Below, piece after piece: positions 32,722-45,000 of a stretch of 64,000 nucleotides of DNA; the stretch's first letter is position 1; every line of letters starts with the position of its first letter. Under the pieces are notes generated by a model, which made no database searches, was not told the DNA's origin, and saw nothing but the letters and a program-made list of their open reading frames with translations. Origin of the DNA: Sorghum bicolor (Eukaryota > Streptophyta > Magnoliopsida > Poales > Poaceae); NCBI RefSeq assembly GCF_000003195.3, contig NC_012870.2, positions 25,722,501-25,786,500 on the forward strand. Direction: 5' to 3'. Position numbers and translations under genes: made by a program.

Positions 32722-34197
32722 CATCCTGAAGGTTTGGTACTTTCGTGGATGCGCAGCTGCTTTTCAACTGGCCTAGGGGGCTAACGTTGACCTCAGGCTG
32801 TGATGTACCTTGCCCTTTCGTCATTTGACTAAGTGTTGCTTGCACTTGCCTTTTAATCTCCGCCTGCATCCATTCTTCACGAGATTTCTCGCGCTCTTGT
32901 GACTGCAGAACAAAAGCTTCCAGCCGGCAGATCTGCCCTGCCTCCTCATCCTTCTTTCTCTAGTGGCTTCTGTAGGTTTCTTGATCAGCTTGGAATGATT
33001 GCAGCCACGGAACTACCCCATAGCCTCTTGTACGCCCACCGTGCTCAGAATTTTCAAGCGCATAGGTGAGTTCATCCTTCTCCCTATTAGGCCTGAACTC
33101 ACCAGATTGAACCGCCTCTCATGCACGGACTAGTCTCTCTGCTGCTCTAGAGATTTCTTGGCCTCAAACTAGCGCCCCGGTGTCTGGGTTCACGCTTCCC
33201 CCATGACCGTAGAACCAATGCTTGGAGCGCTCGCTCCAATTCTTTGCTATTGTCTCGGGTGTGACCCCTCTAGCAAGTATCTCCTGTTCCATTCGGTCCC
33301 ACTTGGGAACAGCACTCTTATAACCACCTGATCCCATATGATGGTGGTATGTCTTTTTACTTGCATTCTCTTTGTTTCTAATGGCTCATTCCTCGCCCTC
33401 TTCTGATGTTTTGTACTGCACGAAGTCATCCCAGAAGGCCCTCAGCTTTACATATTGCTTGAGGTTGAAATTTGGAGTCTCGTTTTTCTTGACAAATTTA
33501 TTGTACAAAGACTTCTTCCAATTCTGGAACAGTACCGCCATCTTCTTCATAGTCCAGTCATAAATTCGCTCCTTCAACTCTTCATCGTTGGTGTCGAAGG
33601 TGAAAACGTATGTGACGGCTTTCCAAACTAACTCCTTGTCATGATCAGAGACAAAACTGATTTCAGGAGCACCTCGCTTCTCTCTCCATTCACGAGCACT
33701 GATCGGTATTTGATCTCTCACAAGGTATCCACAGTGACTAACATATTTATATGTAAGTTAACCAAGTGGTCTGCCTGTGGCTATCTCAAACTCGGAGATT
33801 ACATAGCGGCCCTCCAACGGCTTCTTTGGCTCTCGTGGAGGTACGCTTCTCCCCGTAGAGATCGATCCAGAAGGCTACACGTAGATATAGAAACAAAAAT
33901 ACTAAATTGATAACCAAGTAAGTCTAAAACCTAATGTAAGAGATGCATTATATATGTTTACATTTACATACCTCGCCGGTATTTCCTTCTTGTTGCACGA
34001 CAAGTTGTTGCTTAGGCGCATTGCCCTCTTGTTGCTCAGGGGCATTGCCCTCTTGTTGCTCAGTCGGATTGTCTTGCATGATCTCGTTGTAATTCTGGAA
34101 CAGTACTGACTACCGTCATCGATCATATTTTGAATGGCATCTTCCATATAATCAGGATCATCATGAGGACGGTCAGCCATTTCTATGTCTGCAACCA
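32722..34197 (-). pseudogene. Outer CACTA: TNPA (Transposase_24) N-terminal part
   Basis: Begins with MADRPHDDPDYMEDAIQNM (about 34178 down), then a Gln/Ser/Asn-rich repeat (KRAMPLSNKRAMRLSN), an intron, and the TNPA core DQIPISAREW, VYTFD-like VFTFDTNDEEL, WTMKKMAVLFQNWKKSLYNKF (33721-33470), WNRMEQ-type and HWFYGHGG segments, and DELTYALENSEHGGRTRGYG (33070-33010). This is the DNA-binding protein family of CACTA elements. In-frame TGA codons near 33167 and 33119 inactivate it. The reading runs into the copia-like solo LTR. Confidence 0.78.
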
Positions 34198-34213
34198 TAT
34201 ATATATAAGTGCT

Positions 34214-34236
34214 ATTCTACACCCTAGGTGTAGAAT
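34214..34236. repeat. Perfect short palindrome in a CACTA intron
   Basis: ATTCTACACC-CTA-GGTGTAGAAT, followed a few bases later by another ATTCTACACC. It could mark an eroded small inverted-repeat element between the gene start and the TIR element at 34428. 34237-34427 has no other feature than TA-rich runs. Confidence 0.6.
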
Positions 34237-34540
34237 ATTATTCTACACCAAAGTGTTATACTGAACAAATTTCAGTATTGTTCAGTACCCGTGTTTCAGT
34301 ATTTCAGTATTTCGCGGTCCTCGATGTACGACTGGATGTATTGCTCAGTATTTTTTCTGCTCAGTTTTGACTCACCTAGGAACAATAGCGCTGTCGTATA
34401 TATATTTATATATATATAGGGTCGGTATATTGGGAGCCCAGGGCTACAAATAGCTATTGGAAGCCCCAGCTAGCCATCCCACCTAACCCACTACGGAGCT
34501 GACATGCGCGCAGGTGGTGGACCCCTTGGGGACCCAACCA

Positions 34541-35800
34541 ATCGAACGCATAAAATCCTAGGTCAGATGCACAGAAAGTTTTTTATTCCGACAATGTATA
34601 AAATCTAGTGGTTGCATGAATTAAAATCAATTCGTTACCACATAGAAACCTTTCTACGAGTTAGTCGTTCCACCTAACTGCACCTGCCACGTACTGACAC
34701 AAGCTGACACATGCAGTCATGTATGCATCCATTCTAATCTCGTCCATTTTTTCTTAATAGTTCCTCAATGAAGCTTTCGATTCAAAAACGGTTTTCACCA
34801 TTAAACTCCTGATATTTTTGTGCATGACTCAAGATCCATTGTGAATATTTTTTTGAAAAAATTTAAAATTCATAAATTTTAAATTTGAATCATAGCACGT
34901 GATGGCCGATTGGATGCGTAGAATCAAGTATCAAGATGCGTAAAAACGTTTTTACGTCGATGTTGCATAGAAATTAGTTGTTGGGTAAATAAAAATTAAA
35001 TTTGTTATCGCATAAAAACTTCTCTATGAGATAGATATTCCACAAAACAACTGTAATTGTTCATCCTCCTCACTATATGGTGTATAACTAACATAGGAAC
35101 AATTCATAAAACATAGAGACCGGACGTGTAAAAATATGGAGATGATCTCGTCTTCCTCTAAACTTTAACTTTTGAATCATGGTATGTGATGGCCGATTGG
35201 ATGCATAAAATCAATGGCCAAGATGCACAGAAAGTTTTTGGTGCTGACATTATATAGAAGTTAGTGGTTGGATGAATAAAAATTAATTTTGTTACCATCT
35301 AAAGCCGCGAGATGGACATTTCATCTGACACAACCGTGATTTGAATCATGGCACGTGATGACGATTAGATGCATAGAATCAAATAGTCAAAATGCGTAGA
35401 AAAGTTTTTTGCTCCAACGTTGCATAGAAATTAGTGGTTTGGTGAATAAGAATAATTTCATTGTCGCGTAAAAACCCTCCCTTCTGCATATTATTCATTT
35501 GAAAAATCGTGACCGCGTCCAACCACACCTTGCTTTCTAGAGAGGATGCATAAGTAATATAGGAAACAATGTTTAGAAACACATAGAACATGAGAACCGC
35601 ACACATAAAACATAAAAGACGATCTCGTCTTCTCAAAAATTTAAAATTTTGAAAAAATAGCACGTGATAGACGACCAGATTCGTAAATTCAGTGATCAAG
35701 ATACACTTAAATATTTTTCGTGCTGGCATTACATAGAATTTAGTAATTTGATGAATAAAAAGTGAATTTATTGTCGCATAGAGACAACATAGACCTGCTC
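34541..35800 (+). repeat. Degenerate tandem array, about five units
   Basis: Units share GCACGTGATGGCCGATTGGA, ATGCATAGAATC, an AAGTTTTT run and TTAGTGGTTGGATGAATAAA in fixed order. Starts near 34541, 34907, 35192, 35359 and 35670, so spacing varies (167-366 bp). Strongly diverged. Confidence 0.7.
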
Positions 35801-36319
35801 CAACAATGTATAGAAACTTATGCTCACAAGCATTAAGAATATAAAAATGCATAGAAGTGCTCCATTGTGTGTATAGAAACTTATGCACACAAGCATAAGA
35901 ACACTAAATTCAACAAACAAAATGCAAAAAATCCTTGGCCGCGTCATGCTGCTCCTTTGCTATCTTCCATCGAACCGACCACCATCACTGATTCGCACTA
36001 GCGCCGCCGCCGTGAACTACACGCCACCAACCGCCACCGATGCTTCATACTAGCACCGCAGCCATGGACTGCATCATCTTTCAAGAATGCATAAATAACT
36101 GTTAATATAATGTAGAAAAATATGCTCTAACAATGTATAAAATTGCATTCCAACAATGTATAAAAATATGCTCCAACAAAAATTGTTTAAACATGTCATA
36201 AAAACATAAGAAATTCTTCAATCTTGCATAAAAGTTAAGCATATCGAGCAACTGGTGTAAGAAACTCAGCATATCGGGCATTTGTGCAACAGGCGAGGAA
36301 CCTGGAAAATAAGCATAGA

Positions 36320-36440
36320 AATCATAGTTTCATCATGCAACAAACTATGATTTCTTGCAACAAACTATGATTTCTTGCATAAAATCATGCAACAAACTAT
36401 GATTTCTTGCATAGAAACTATGATTTCTTGCATAAAATCT
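36320..36440 (+). repeat. Short tandem repeat ACAAACTATGATTTCTTGC
   Basis: Five adjoining variants of a 20-30-bp unit built from AACAAACTATGATTTCTTG and CATAAAATCATG. The surrounding 35801-37760 is AT-rich with recurrent GCATAGAAA/GCATAAAA words and no ORF of note. Confidence 0.75.
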
Positions 36441-36982
36441 ATGCTTGCTAAAAAATCCAACCAAATCTGGAACCCACAACTATCCTACATCACAACAAAA
36501 GCATAGGAATATGTTTTTAGCATGCACAGAATCCTTAAAGTGGCAAAGAATAGAAACATGTTTTAATACACAAAGAAACCTTACAGCGGCAAGAAAAACA
36601 TGTAAATATATTGCAAGCATAAAAAGCTAATAGCTTGTAAAGACATCAAACAAGAAAGATCGAGCATCTCCACATGAATAATCAAACATGAAGCATCTAA
36701 CCTAGAATCCTAGATACTAGTGCATCTGTCATTCCTAACAAAAATTGAGCTACAGTCTAAAATACTCACCTAATGCATGAATAAAACCTATGCAAACTAA
36801 GCATAGAATCCTACAAACTAAGCATGAATAACTTGAACAATCAAGAACTGCAAGCACACAAAATTGATATGTGTCATGTTCTAAATCTGCAAAAGAAACA
36901 ATCAAATTGAACGAGTGGGTGCATAGAAACATGAATAAAAGTTTTTTATCAGGTCTAAAACACAGTCTCGCCATGCGTAGAA

Positions 36983-37539
36983 AACTATGCGTGCAAGCGA
37001 AGTAACTGACTAGGTACTTGGCCAAGAGCAACTCTAGCTAAAATCAGATCACACATGAATTGAATGCATAAAAAGCTAACTCATCAAGCATAGAACCAAA
37101 AAAATAATATTTCAATTTCATAGCAGACACTAACGCAAGCATAGAAAGTACTGCTATGAGAGTTAATAAGCTTCACCTTCTCCAATTAAGTGCACAAGGG
37201 TCAAAATCCTCATGAGTTACGAAACACAATCAAAATTATGCATCCTAATATAATTATTGGCAACCAAGAATCACAAATCCAGTGACCAAACAAATGCTCT
37301 ATGAACCATGCATAAAAAAACTATACATACAAGCAAATTAACCGACTAGATACTTCCCTAAGAGCAACTCCAGCTAAAATCACATTACACACATGAATTG
37401 AACGCATAAAAAGCTAACTCATCAAGCATTGAAAAAAAATAAGATTTCAATTTTATAGGAGACACTAACGCAAGCATAAAACTACTGCTAGGAGAATTAA
37501 TAAGCTTCACCGTCTCCACTTAAGTGCACACGGGTCATC
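36983..37539 (+). repeat. Direct duplication, about 220 bp, 338 bp apart
   Basis: 36983-37202 and 37321-37539 align throughout (shared words include GCATAAAAAGCTAACTCATC and GACACTAACGCAAGCATA). The spacer 37203-37320 is AT-rich. Confidence 0.8.
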
Positions 37540-37763
37540 TAGAAATAGGAAAGTATTCTATAAACGAAGGCACAACAATATATCAATCCACTTAATAGAA
37601 ATTAACATAAGAGAAATTAACATGAGAGAATTAATTGCACATCAGTTGAGTAAATATACATACAAAGCCAACAACCCTGAGTGCTTAAAAAGCAATAATA
37701 ATATTCATAAAAATTAGCTTATCAATTGCATAAAAAACTACACAAATGCATTGCAATTCACAC

Positions 37764-38666
37764 CTAAATTTGCATACATGAGAAAATTTTTTGAATTTGG
37801 GATTTACACCTCTGTATGCCATTCACGAGCCTATCAGCCTTCTCGCAAGGATCCGCCGCTGGTGCTTCATTGGCCACCGCAGCCGCTGCCAGTCTGGATC
37901 TGGGAATAGTAGTGAGGACGCGTAGAAAATGAGGACGCGCAGAATGCTCTACCACCATCGTGGCCTCCTTAGCTAGCTGTTTGACGACCTCGCAGATCTG
38001 CCGATCTGTGGCCAAAAGGATGGAAAGAGAAAAACTGAGAGAGGGAGCAAGATGCATATAACAGAAATGCAGGACAGGAAATCTCACAGGAGGAAAGATC
38101 CATACCGAGCCAGTAACACCATCGTCGGGAGGCACTGTCCGCGCTGGGCAGGCCACCATCGCCGGTGGTGCGCGAGCCATGCCGTGGCTGGTGACTTGGT
38201 GAGGGCGAGCCGGCGAGGCCCGCCACGGCGTGTGGTGGATCCACAACCACGCCTAGCATGGAGGTTGCTGAGGGCTATGTGCCTGCGGATCGAGTCTCGT
38301 GGAGGACCTTGCCGTCACAGTTCGAGGAACGCCGCCCGGGGTCACAGCTGGGGACCTTGCTGTCGCCGTCCCTCTCTACCACGTGCTGCAGTCCGTTCAC
38401 CGTAGTCATCCCGCGCGCTGCCACAAGCTCCAGAGCACCGTCGCCGTTGCTATCCCGCGCGTGATGGCCTCGTCGCGCGCCCGTTGTCCGCGCTCCAGGC
38501 GGTGGCCGCGCGCGCTCCAGGGGCGGCCGCGGCGCTCCAGAGGCGACGGGCCACGCCGTGGGTAGGAAGGGCGGCCGGGGCCGGTTGCCGCGTGACCGGG
38601 GGGAGGCGGGCAGGCGGGGGGGTGAATGGCCGGATGGCGAGCGGCGGCTGGGTGGGCATCTTGCAA
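37764..38666 (-). other. GC-rich block, possible captured gene fragment
   Basis: Composition changes sharply from the AT-rich left part of the TIR element. The minus strand has overlapping ORFs of 160, 96 and 86 codons. The 160-codon ORF ends in a hydrophilic, helix-like segment (QICEVVKQLAKEATMVVEH). I recognise no family. GC content falling along the minus strand (high near 38600, low near 37800) resembles the 5' end of a grass gene. Confidence 0.4.
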
Positions 38667-38824
38667 TTAGGGTTTAGTTTATATACCGTGATGATGGGCT
38701 GATGCGGCTAGGTGGACTGAGATGGGCTTGTCAGGATGGGTTGTTGGATGACTAGATGGTTTGGTCGGATCAACTAGGGTAGGCTGGGGCTTCCTGTTAC
38801 TATTGGGAGCCCTAAGCTCTTAAT

Positions 38825-38825
38825 A

Positions 38826-38892
<67 letters not shown>
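38825..38892. repeat. (TA)n microsatellite
   Basis: About 33 uninterrupted TA units next to the right end of the TIR element. Shorter TA runs occur at 24230-24250, 24590-24608 and 34398-34420. Confidence 0.97.
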
Positions 38893-39500
38893 ATAAGAAA
38901 TACACTAGAATAATATAAGTGCTAGAGTGCTCCAAACTAAAAAATAATACTAAAAAAATAATACGAACAACAACACTAGAATAATATATTAGCACAATAT
39001 ATTTCATAACAATTCAAAACACTATAATTCATAATATTACTAAAATAATAGTATACTAGAATAATATACTAAAAAGTAATACTAGAATAATAGTATAAAC
39101 AATAATATATACAAATCACTACAATTCATAATATACTAGAATAATATACTAAAAAGTCTTTTAAGCCAAGTAATACACTAGAATAATATACTAAAAAATA
39201 ATACTAAAAAATAATACTAGAATAATAATACAAACAATAATATATACAAAACACTACAATTCATAATATACTAAAAAATAATAAAAAAATAATACTAGAA
39301 TAAACAATATATATACAAAACACTAGAAATTAAAATATATATTACAGACTACATGCATACTAGAATAATATACTAAAAAGTAATACTAGAATAATATACT
39401 AGCATGCATTATTTTTTAGTGTGTATATATATAATATACATGTATATATATATATAATTCAGTGTGGTCTAGTGTATATATATAATAACATTTATTTATT
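38893..39500. repeat. AT-rich array of ACTAGAATAATATACTAAAAA units
   Basis: Repeated ACTAGAATAATA and CTAAAAAATAATA words over 600 bp, presumably intron sequence of the outer CACTA between the exon 1 block and the coding start. Not coding. Confidence 0.75.
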
Positions 39501-39559
39501 TTTTAGTATACTTAATTAATATATAACAATTGTGGAGAGAGATGCATGCATGCATGGCG

Positions 39560-39785
39560 GTTGTGGAGTATACATACGTGATCTCGGTGTTCTCGGTGTA
39601 GAGATGGCCTGAGTTCTCGGTGCTGGCCGCGGTGGCGGCGGCGCTGGCGGCGGAGGCGACAGCGGCGGCGCTGGAGACGGCGGCGGCGGCGCTGGAGATG
39701 AGGTCGCGGTAGACGAACGGCCGGCGGCGCTGGAAACTGCTCTGCTCGACGAAGACGAAGACGATGCTTCAGATCTAGGGCGCCT
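39560..39785 (-). other. Exon 1/leader of outer CACTA gene
   Basis: GC-rich block with CGCCGCCGC repeats just inside the right subterminal repeats, on the minus strand upstream of the TNPA-like gene. Overlapping Arg/Pro/Ala-rich frames and no recognised domain. Position and composition fit an untranslated or short coding first exon. Confidence 0.45.
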
Positions 39786-40068
39786 GTGCGCTTATATAGG
39801 GACGGACCCTTTAGCACCGGTCCGTGGCTGGAACCGGTGCTAAAGGGTCTTTAACACCGGCTGGTGCTACGAGCCGGTGTTAAAGGGTCACCCTTTAACA
39901 CCGGCTCGTAACACTAGCCGGTGTTAAAGACCCTTTAGCACTGATTCCAGCCAAGGACCGGTGCTAAAGGGTCTTAGGCGGGCTCGAGCGGGGTCATGAA
40001 ATTTTCAGAACCCTTCAGCACCGGTTCCAACCATGGGCGGGTGCTAAAGGGCCTGTTTTTTAGTTTAG
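39786..40068. repeat. Right subterminal repeats of outer CACTA
   Basis: Six or more copies of CTTTAGCACCGG and CTTTAACACCGGCT in alternating orientation, ending in GGCCTGTTTTTTAGTTTAG. Same motif family as the left block. Confidence 0.82.
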
Positions 40069-40440
40069 GGTTTTTAAAGTGTTTATATACACACTTTACA
40101 TTATAAATTGTATAGTAAATTAAATATTTTGCATAATATTTTTTAAAGAGTAACATGTATTGTAATTTTTTTAATGCATACATGAAATTTTTTAACCTTA
40201 AATATCTTACTGTATTTTTTTAATTTGCAATAATTTTGTAAGTAATGTTTAGTATTTTGTTAATGCAAAAATATATTATTCTAATAAATTAACAAAAACT
40301 ATATCCAATCAACTGGAAATCTTTTTTCACATCATATTGACGTTAAACTTTTTATTTTTATCATTTATTACTCCGAATGCTACTAGGGTACAGTTTTCAT
40401 AAAATAAAAAATCTATTTATCATATAAAAATGTATATCTT
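40069..40440. other. AT-rich DNA, nothing recognised
   Basis: Lies between the CACTA right end and a tandem array. No ORF or inverted repeat of note. Confidence 0.5.
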
Positions 40441-40445
40441 GATGA

Positions 40446-41767
40446 ATACACCCTTTGACCGAACCCTAGATGGTCCCAAATGAAAAAGTGGTGAATACAA
40501 AGTTTATTACACTCATCAAGTTCTATATTTGGTCTAATGGTCAACTTTTTATTTGGAAAAGTTTGAACCACTCAATTTTGAATTTTGAAAGAATTCATAG
40601 CCACGCATCGGTTTCTGAACCCTAGACGGTCTCGAATGGAAAAGTCATCAAAATCTACATTTAATATATAGACCATTTTTTCATTTGACAAAGTTTTCGG
40701 AAGGTGTAGTTGAAATTCCATAATTGACACATTTTTTCATATAGTTTGTGTGAGATTCAATATTTGGTGGGTATTATTAACTTAAACTTTCTCAAATAGA
40801 AAAATTGTGTATATAAAAAGTTTAGATCTTGATGATATCTAATAACTTGGTATTCAAATTTTTTTCATTTTAAGTAATTTAGTTTGTCATTTGACCAAGT
40901 TTGACCAAAACACGTCTTGGATTTTAAAGAAATGTGCTTAGGATTGGCTCAAATTTATCCAAATGGAAAAATGGACAATATATCAAATGTAGATCTTGAT
41001 GATCTCTAACAACTTTGTATTCAAATTTTTTTAATTTGAAGTCATCAAATGGGTCATTTGACCATGTTTGACCAAAGTCAAAGCATTGGTTTTTACAAAA
41101 ACACCCTTTGACCGAACCTTAGATGGTCCCAAATGGAAAAAGTCATGAATACAAAGTTTGTTACACTCATCAAGTTCTACATTTGGTCTAATGGTCAACT
41201 TTTCATTTGGAAATATTTGAACCACTCAATTTTGAATTTTGAAAGAATTCATAGCCACGCATCGGTTTCGGAACCCTAGATGGTCTCGAATGGAAAAGTC
41301 ATGAATACCTATATTGTTCCACTCATTAAAATCTACATTTAATATATAGACCATTTTTGCATTTGACAAAGTTTTCGGAAGGTGTAGTTGAAAATCCACA
41401 ATTGACACATAGAGTTTCATATAGTTTGTGTGATATTCAATATTTGGTGGGTATTGTTAACTTAAACTTTCTCAAATGGAAAAATTGTGTATATAAAAAG
41501 TTTAGATCTTGATGATATGTAACAACTTTGTATTCAATTTTTTTTAATTTGAAGTCATCAAATAGGTCATTAACCTTGTTTGACCAAAGTCAAAGCATTG
41601 GTTTTTACAAAAATACCCTTTGACCGAACCCTAGATGGTCCCAAATGGAAAAGTCATGAATACAAAGTTTGTTACACTCATCAAAATTCACAATTCTCAA
41701 ATATAGTTTCATACAATTCTCAGAATTCGTACATTTTACAACACATAATATTAAACATGACTTTATG
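40446..41767 (+). repeat. Tandem repeat, 0.5-0.65-kb units
   Basis: The phrase ACCCTTTGACCGAACCCTAG recurs near 40449, 41102 and 41613. The unit contains TCATGAATACAAAGTTTGTT, GGTCTAATGGTCAACTTTT and GATCTTGATGATATCTAA; the second unit is shorter by about 140 bp. The array sits immediately 3' of the TNP2 fragment on the minus strand, so it is probably the 3' flank of that CACTA element. Confidence 0.82.
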
Positions 41768-42067
41768 TTAAGCTGACACAACAGTGAACTTCTTGACGTA
41801 TGACCCTTGGTTATGATCCTGCCGTAACCATGGAGTATCCTCATTGTTTAACAGAATGCTTGGGTCTTTGTTGACTATGAAGGGCGAATTCGATCATCCC
41901 TTTCGTAATCGCCTAACATGTCTGACTTGTCCTCAATTCCGACAATGTTTCTTTTCCCAGAAAGAACAATGTGGCGCTTTGGCTCATTGACGATTGAGTG
42001 GTCATCATTTTTTCCTCTCTTTGGTTTCGTAGACATATCTTTCACATAGAACACCTGACTCACGTCT
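41768..42067 (-). pseudogene. TNP2 transposase C-terminal fragment (CACTA)
   Basis: Minus-strand reading gives SQVFYVKDMSTKPKRGK, EPKRHIVLSGKRNIVGIEDK and, after a frameshift near 41885, VNKDPSILLNNEDTPWLR with a stop at 41768. These are the last conserved blocks of the TNP2-type transposase of grass CACTA elements. The upstream coding sequence is cut off by the LTR at 42068. It is a truncated, frameshifted remnant of a third CACTA, separate from the outer CACTA or, less likely, part of it. Confidence 0.82.
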
Positions 42068-45000
42068 TGAAATGACCTAGATTTTTCCACAAAGGGGAAA
42101 ATCCACAGATTTGAAATATAATGTGATAATTCAGAAATTGAGCCATCACATTATCGTATATCAGCTGTTATCATAGTCATACATCGTGAAAAACAATATT
42201 ACAACTCATTTACTTTAAAACTCTTGATTAACAAGCCTATTACATCATTTTTCTAGCGGAAACACACACGGATTTTTATCAGAGTCGATGTGACGCGTCA
42301 GTGGTGAAGGCTCCTCCTTCACGGGCAATCTTCAGAGTCGGCGTGGTTTATCAGCGGGCGTAGCCTTCGTCTTTGAACCAAACTTGAGCGCAGGAACGAG
42401 ACCACCTAATCCTCCTATTCTCCGTAGTTATCGTCATAGACCACGTTCAAAACCTATTAAATAATTTTCAGTATGATTTGTACTGGCCACTGGCTCCCAC
42501 CCTATACTTTTGCATAGCTTTGTGGTAGGTGGAAATGCAAAAGGGTATATCAAAAGGACTATATATATGGCTGTAGTTTTTCCTATGCAAGTTCATCAAT
42601 ATTTAATAATAACAAATCATCAAGTTTTATTCCATCTCATCCACACATCCATTCGTCCATCCCATCACACACATCTCACCACACTCTCAATCTCTAGGCG
42701 GCAAGTACGACTCCCGCTCGTGCCTTGCCTCAACAGCCAACGTCGGATCTAACACAAACCTAGGGGAAGGTAGAAAGGACTCCTCTCACTAGTCAAGCGA
42801 AGCGGAACATAGGAAAGGTCCATAGCCGAGAAGACGGCATATGTATCGATCGATCAACCAAACTCTGCAGAGGTTTACACTAACCACAAGATCACCATCA
42901 TCGACGAACCGGCTCGTCTAGGCTGATACCGGGCTGCCTTCCAACTAAATACGATGCCACCCTACCACTCAGGACTGGGGCCACACCGGAGTACCACCGG
43001 CATGCTGAGACTGTGAGGCGAAGTACCGGGCCCCCAAAGGTCACTACGCTGTCTTAGGAGGGTGTGGGTCCTCATGCCCGTACCTCCCTACACTATCCGC
43101 TATCAACCTAGTAGTAGTGGCACCGCACTAGCTGGTCGTACATCCGTCCCGTTCCATGGCTAAGGCGAGTGGCGTGTAAGGCTTCCTACAAACCGGTTCT
43201 CAGAACATCTCAGTCCTTAGGGTAACCGAACAGGACATCTTCACGAGGGGCCAACCGATGCCCCGCTCGACGGGACACCCGGCTACCCCGTGCTAAACAG
43301 CACCTCCCATCCCGGTGCTTCGTCGCACAAAGACACTCCACTCCGGGACCTCTCCCTGTCATATGTACCCGCCACAGGTATCTCTCATGGAGAACGCCCA
43401 GGTAGCGTCCCCTGGCAAGACTTGTCCCAAGACTCGTTGTAAATCCTGCTCGGTCGACTCGACCCTCACTACACACCCAAGACACACGCCAAGATCTCGC
43501 CAAATCCATTATCCATTCCTTATCCAGTTATCGGCACCACGTGCCTTATCCACTCACATCCAATCCTCCACAATGCATCACATCACAGATATAATGCGGT
43601 ATGCAAGCGTCTAACCTAACAGCGGGTGTGCGAGGGTTATAGGTTGCAACAGGGCAATGGCTCACAAGCATTTCTACCATGCAACCTATCTCAATTCATT
43701 TGCATAAAAGTAAAGCACTAGCATCTACATTATTGCATGTCTAATAGGATTCTACGAGGTTGGGTGGGACGTGGCACCTGTTGAGTGACATTTCCAAGAT
43801 CCTCAGTCCACTTGTAGTTGTACTCATCCAAGATCCTCCTTTTCGCATGTCCTTCCTTTAACTGGTCCCGGTCCGACCAGTGCTAAACCCGAAGCAACTA
43901 CCTCGTAAGCGACAAACAAGGCAAAACAATCAGACCACTAGACCTAGAAAGACTGCAAAAAGAGGCAACAAAACACTGAAGAACAACTACACTAAAAGAG
44001 CACCGAAAGGATAACGGCTTAGCCCTCTCGGCGGATGTCCGATCCCTGGGCTAGAAGAAATAGGAATGGTTGTTCACCAAGTACAAGTCAGAGTCTTAGC
44101 CTAGCCGGTACTTCCCGGATCAACTGAGTCAACCTGTACGGCTTTAATAAATGGCTTAGACTCTAACTCATTCTAAGCAAACACCACAGCTTACGGTCTT
44201 TCGATCCAAGTGTCATAGAGATCGACAGGAATCGAAAAGACTATGAGCACGAGAAGTTCCGGTCTCAATCCATACGCCATTGTAGTTGGCGAGAGCCAAG
44301 AGAGGGTGGAACAAGGAGAAAAGAAAAGGGGAGTGGTCTAGTCCTTCCAATCCACTCGCCATGGTAAGAGACTAGGAATTAGAAAGGGTGACGCACAAAG
44401 AACACGAGTGCTCGAGCTACTTATAGGGTACCACGACCTAGGTACACTGAATGCACTAAGACATTCCTAGGGTTCTTAGCAGTGCGGTTGTCACCGCGAG
44501 AACCAAAGAAATGCTACGGTCGACAAGAACCACACACAAACCGCAAGTACCACAACTTGACAACGATGACAAATTGGAGTCGCACATTTCCATAGCATCA
44601 AGAGAAGATACATATACAGATAGACCGGCACGAAGGCACGGCACAGGCATAGAATAGATAGATCATGTATCGACAAGTATGCACAAAGATAGATGATAAC
44701 AAGGTAAAGGTTTTTGTCGATAGAGATTCAAAAGGTTCGACCTTGCAGTTGAGGGGCTTCGGGGCAGAGGTGCTTGACGCGGTGGCGAACGCGCGTTCCC
44801 GGCCACGGCGGAGTCCGTGCGTGTCGAGACGGGTGCTCGAGCTTGGCGCAGTCGACTTCGCGACGAGGTGGTGAGCACGGCATCATGGACGACGTTGGGG
44901 TGGTCCTCTGCTCGCGGTGCTGTGCTCGAAGGCGAGGATAGGGCCGCGGTCACCGGGGTTCGGCCGAGGCTCGGCAAGGGGCGAGGACGTCGCTGTTCCG

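Larger units (their letters stand above)
34428..38826. mobile_element. TIR element (Mutator-like?) inside outer CACTA intron
   Basis: The left end (34428-34470, with GGGAGCCCAGGGCT and GGAAGCCCCAGC) and right end (38783-38826) are inverted repeats of about 40 bp with several mismatches; the inner GGAAGCCCCAGC part is exact. Both flanks are TA dinucleotide runs, which hides any target duplication. The interior has no transposase: AT-rich degenerate repeats fill the left two thirds and a GC-rich block the right. Long TIRs with a gene-like GC-rich filler suggest a Pack-MULE-like non-autonomous element, but the superfamily is not proven. Confidence 0.55.
23375..40068 (-). mobile_element. Outer CACTA transposon, heavily interrupted
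   Basis: Bounded by subterminal repeat blocks of the (C)TTTAGCACCGG type at 23375-23600 and 39786-40068 and containing one split minus-strand gene of the TNPA-like/Ulp1-like kind. The right end reads CCTGTTTTTTAGTTTAG where CACTA ends normally read ...TTTTTTAGTAGTG, so it looks decayed; the left terminus is not recognisable. Three later insertions lie inside it (25176-29089, 30382-32721, about 34428-38826); without them the element is about 6 kb. No TNP2 transposase lies within these limits, so I take it as non-autonomous. An alternative is that it extends further right to include the TNP2 remnant at 41768-42067. Confidence 0.68.

Noticed and set aside
34541..35800. CRISPR-like array
   Set aside because: Units are long, diverged and unequally spaced in a plant transposon; no repeat-spacer pattern.
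38774..39007. ORF with long Tyr-Ile repeat
   Set aside because: It is the translation of the (TA)n microsatellite.
41768..42067. TNP2 fragment as the transposase of the outer CACTA
   Set aside because: Subterminal repeats and a CACTA-like end at 40068 lie between them, and the tandem array 3' of TNP2 is absent from the outer element. Not excluded, only less likely.
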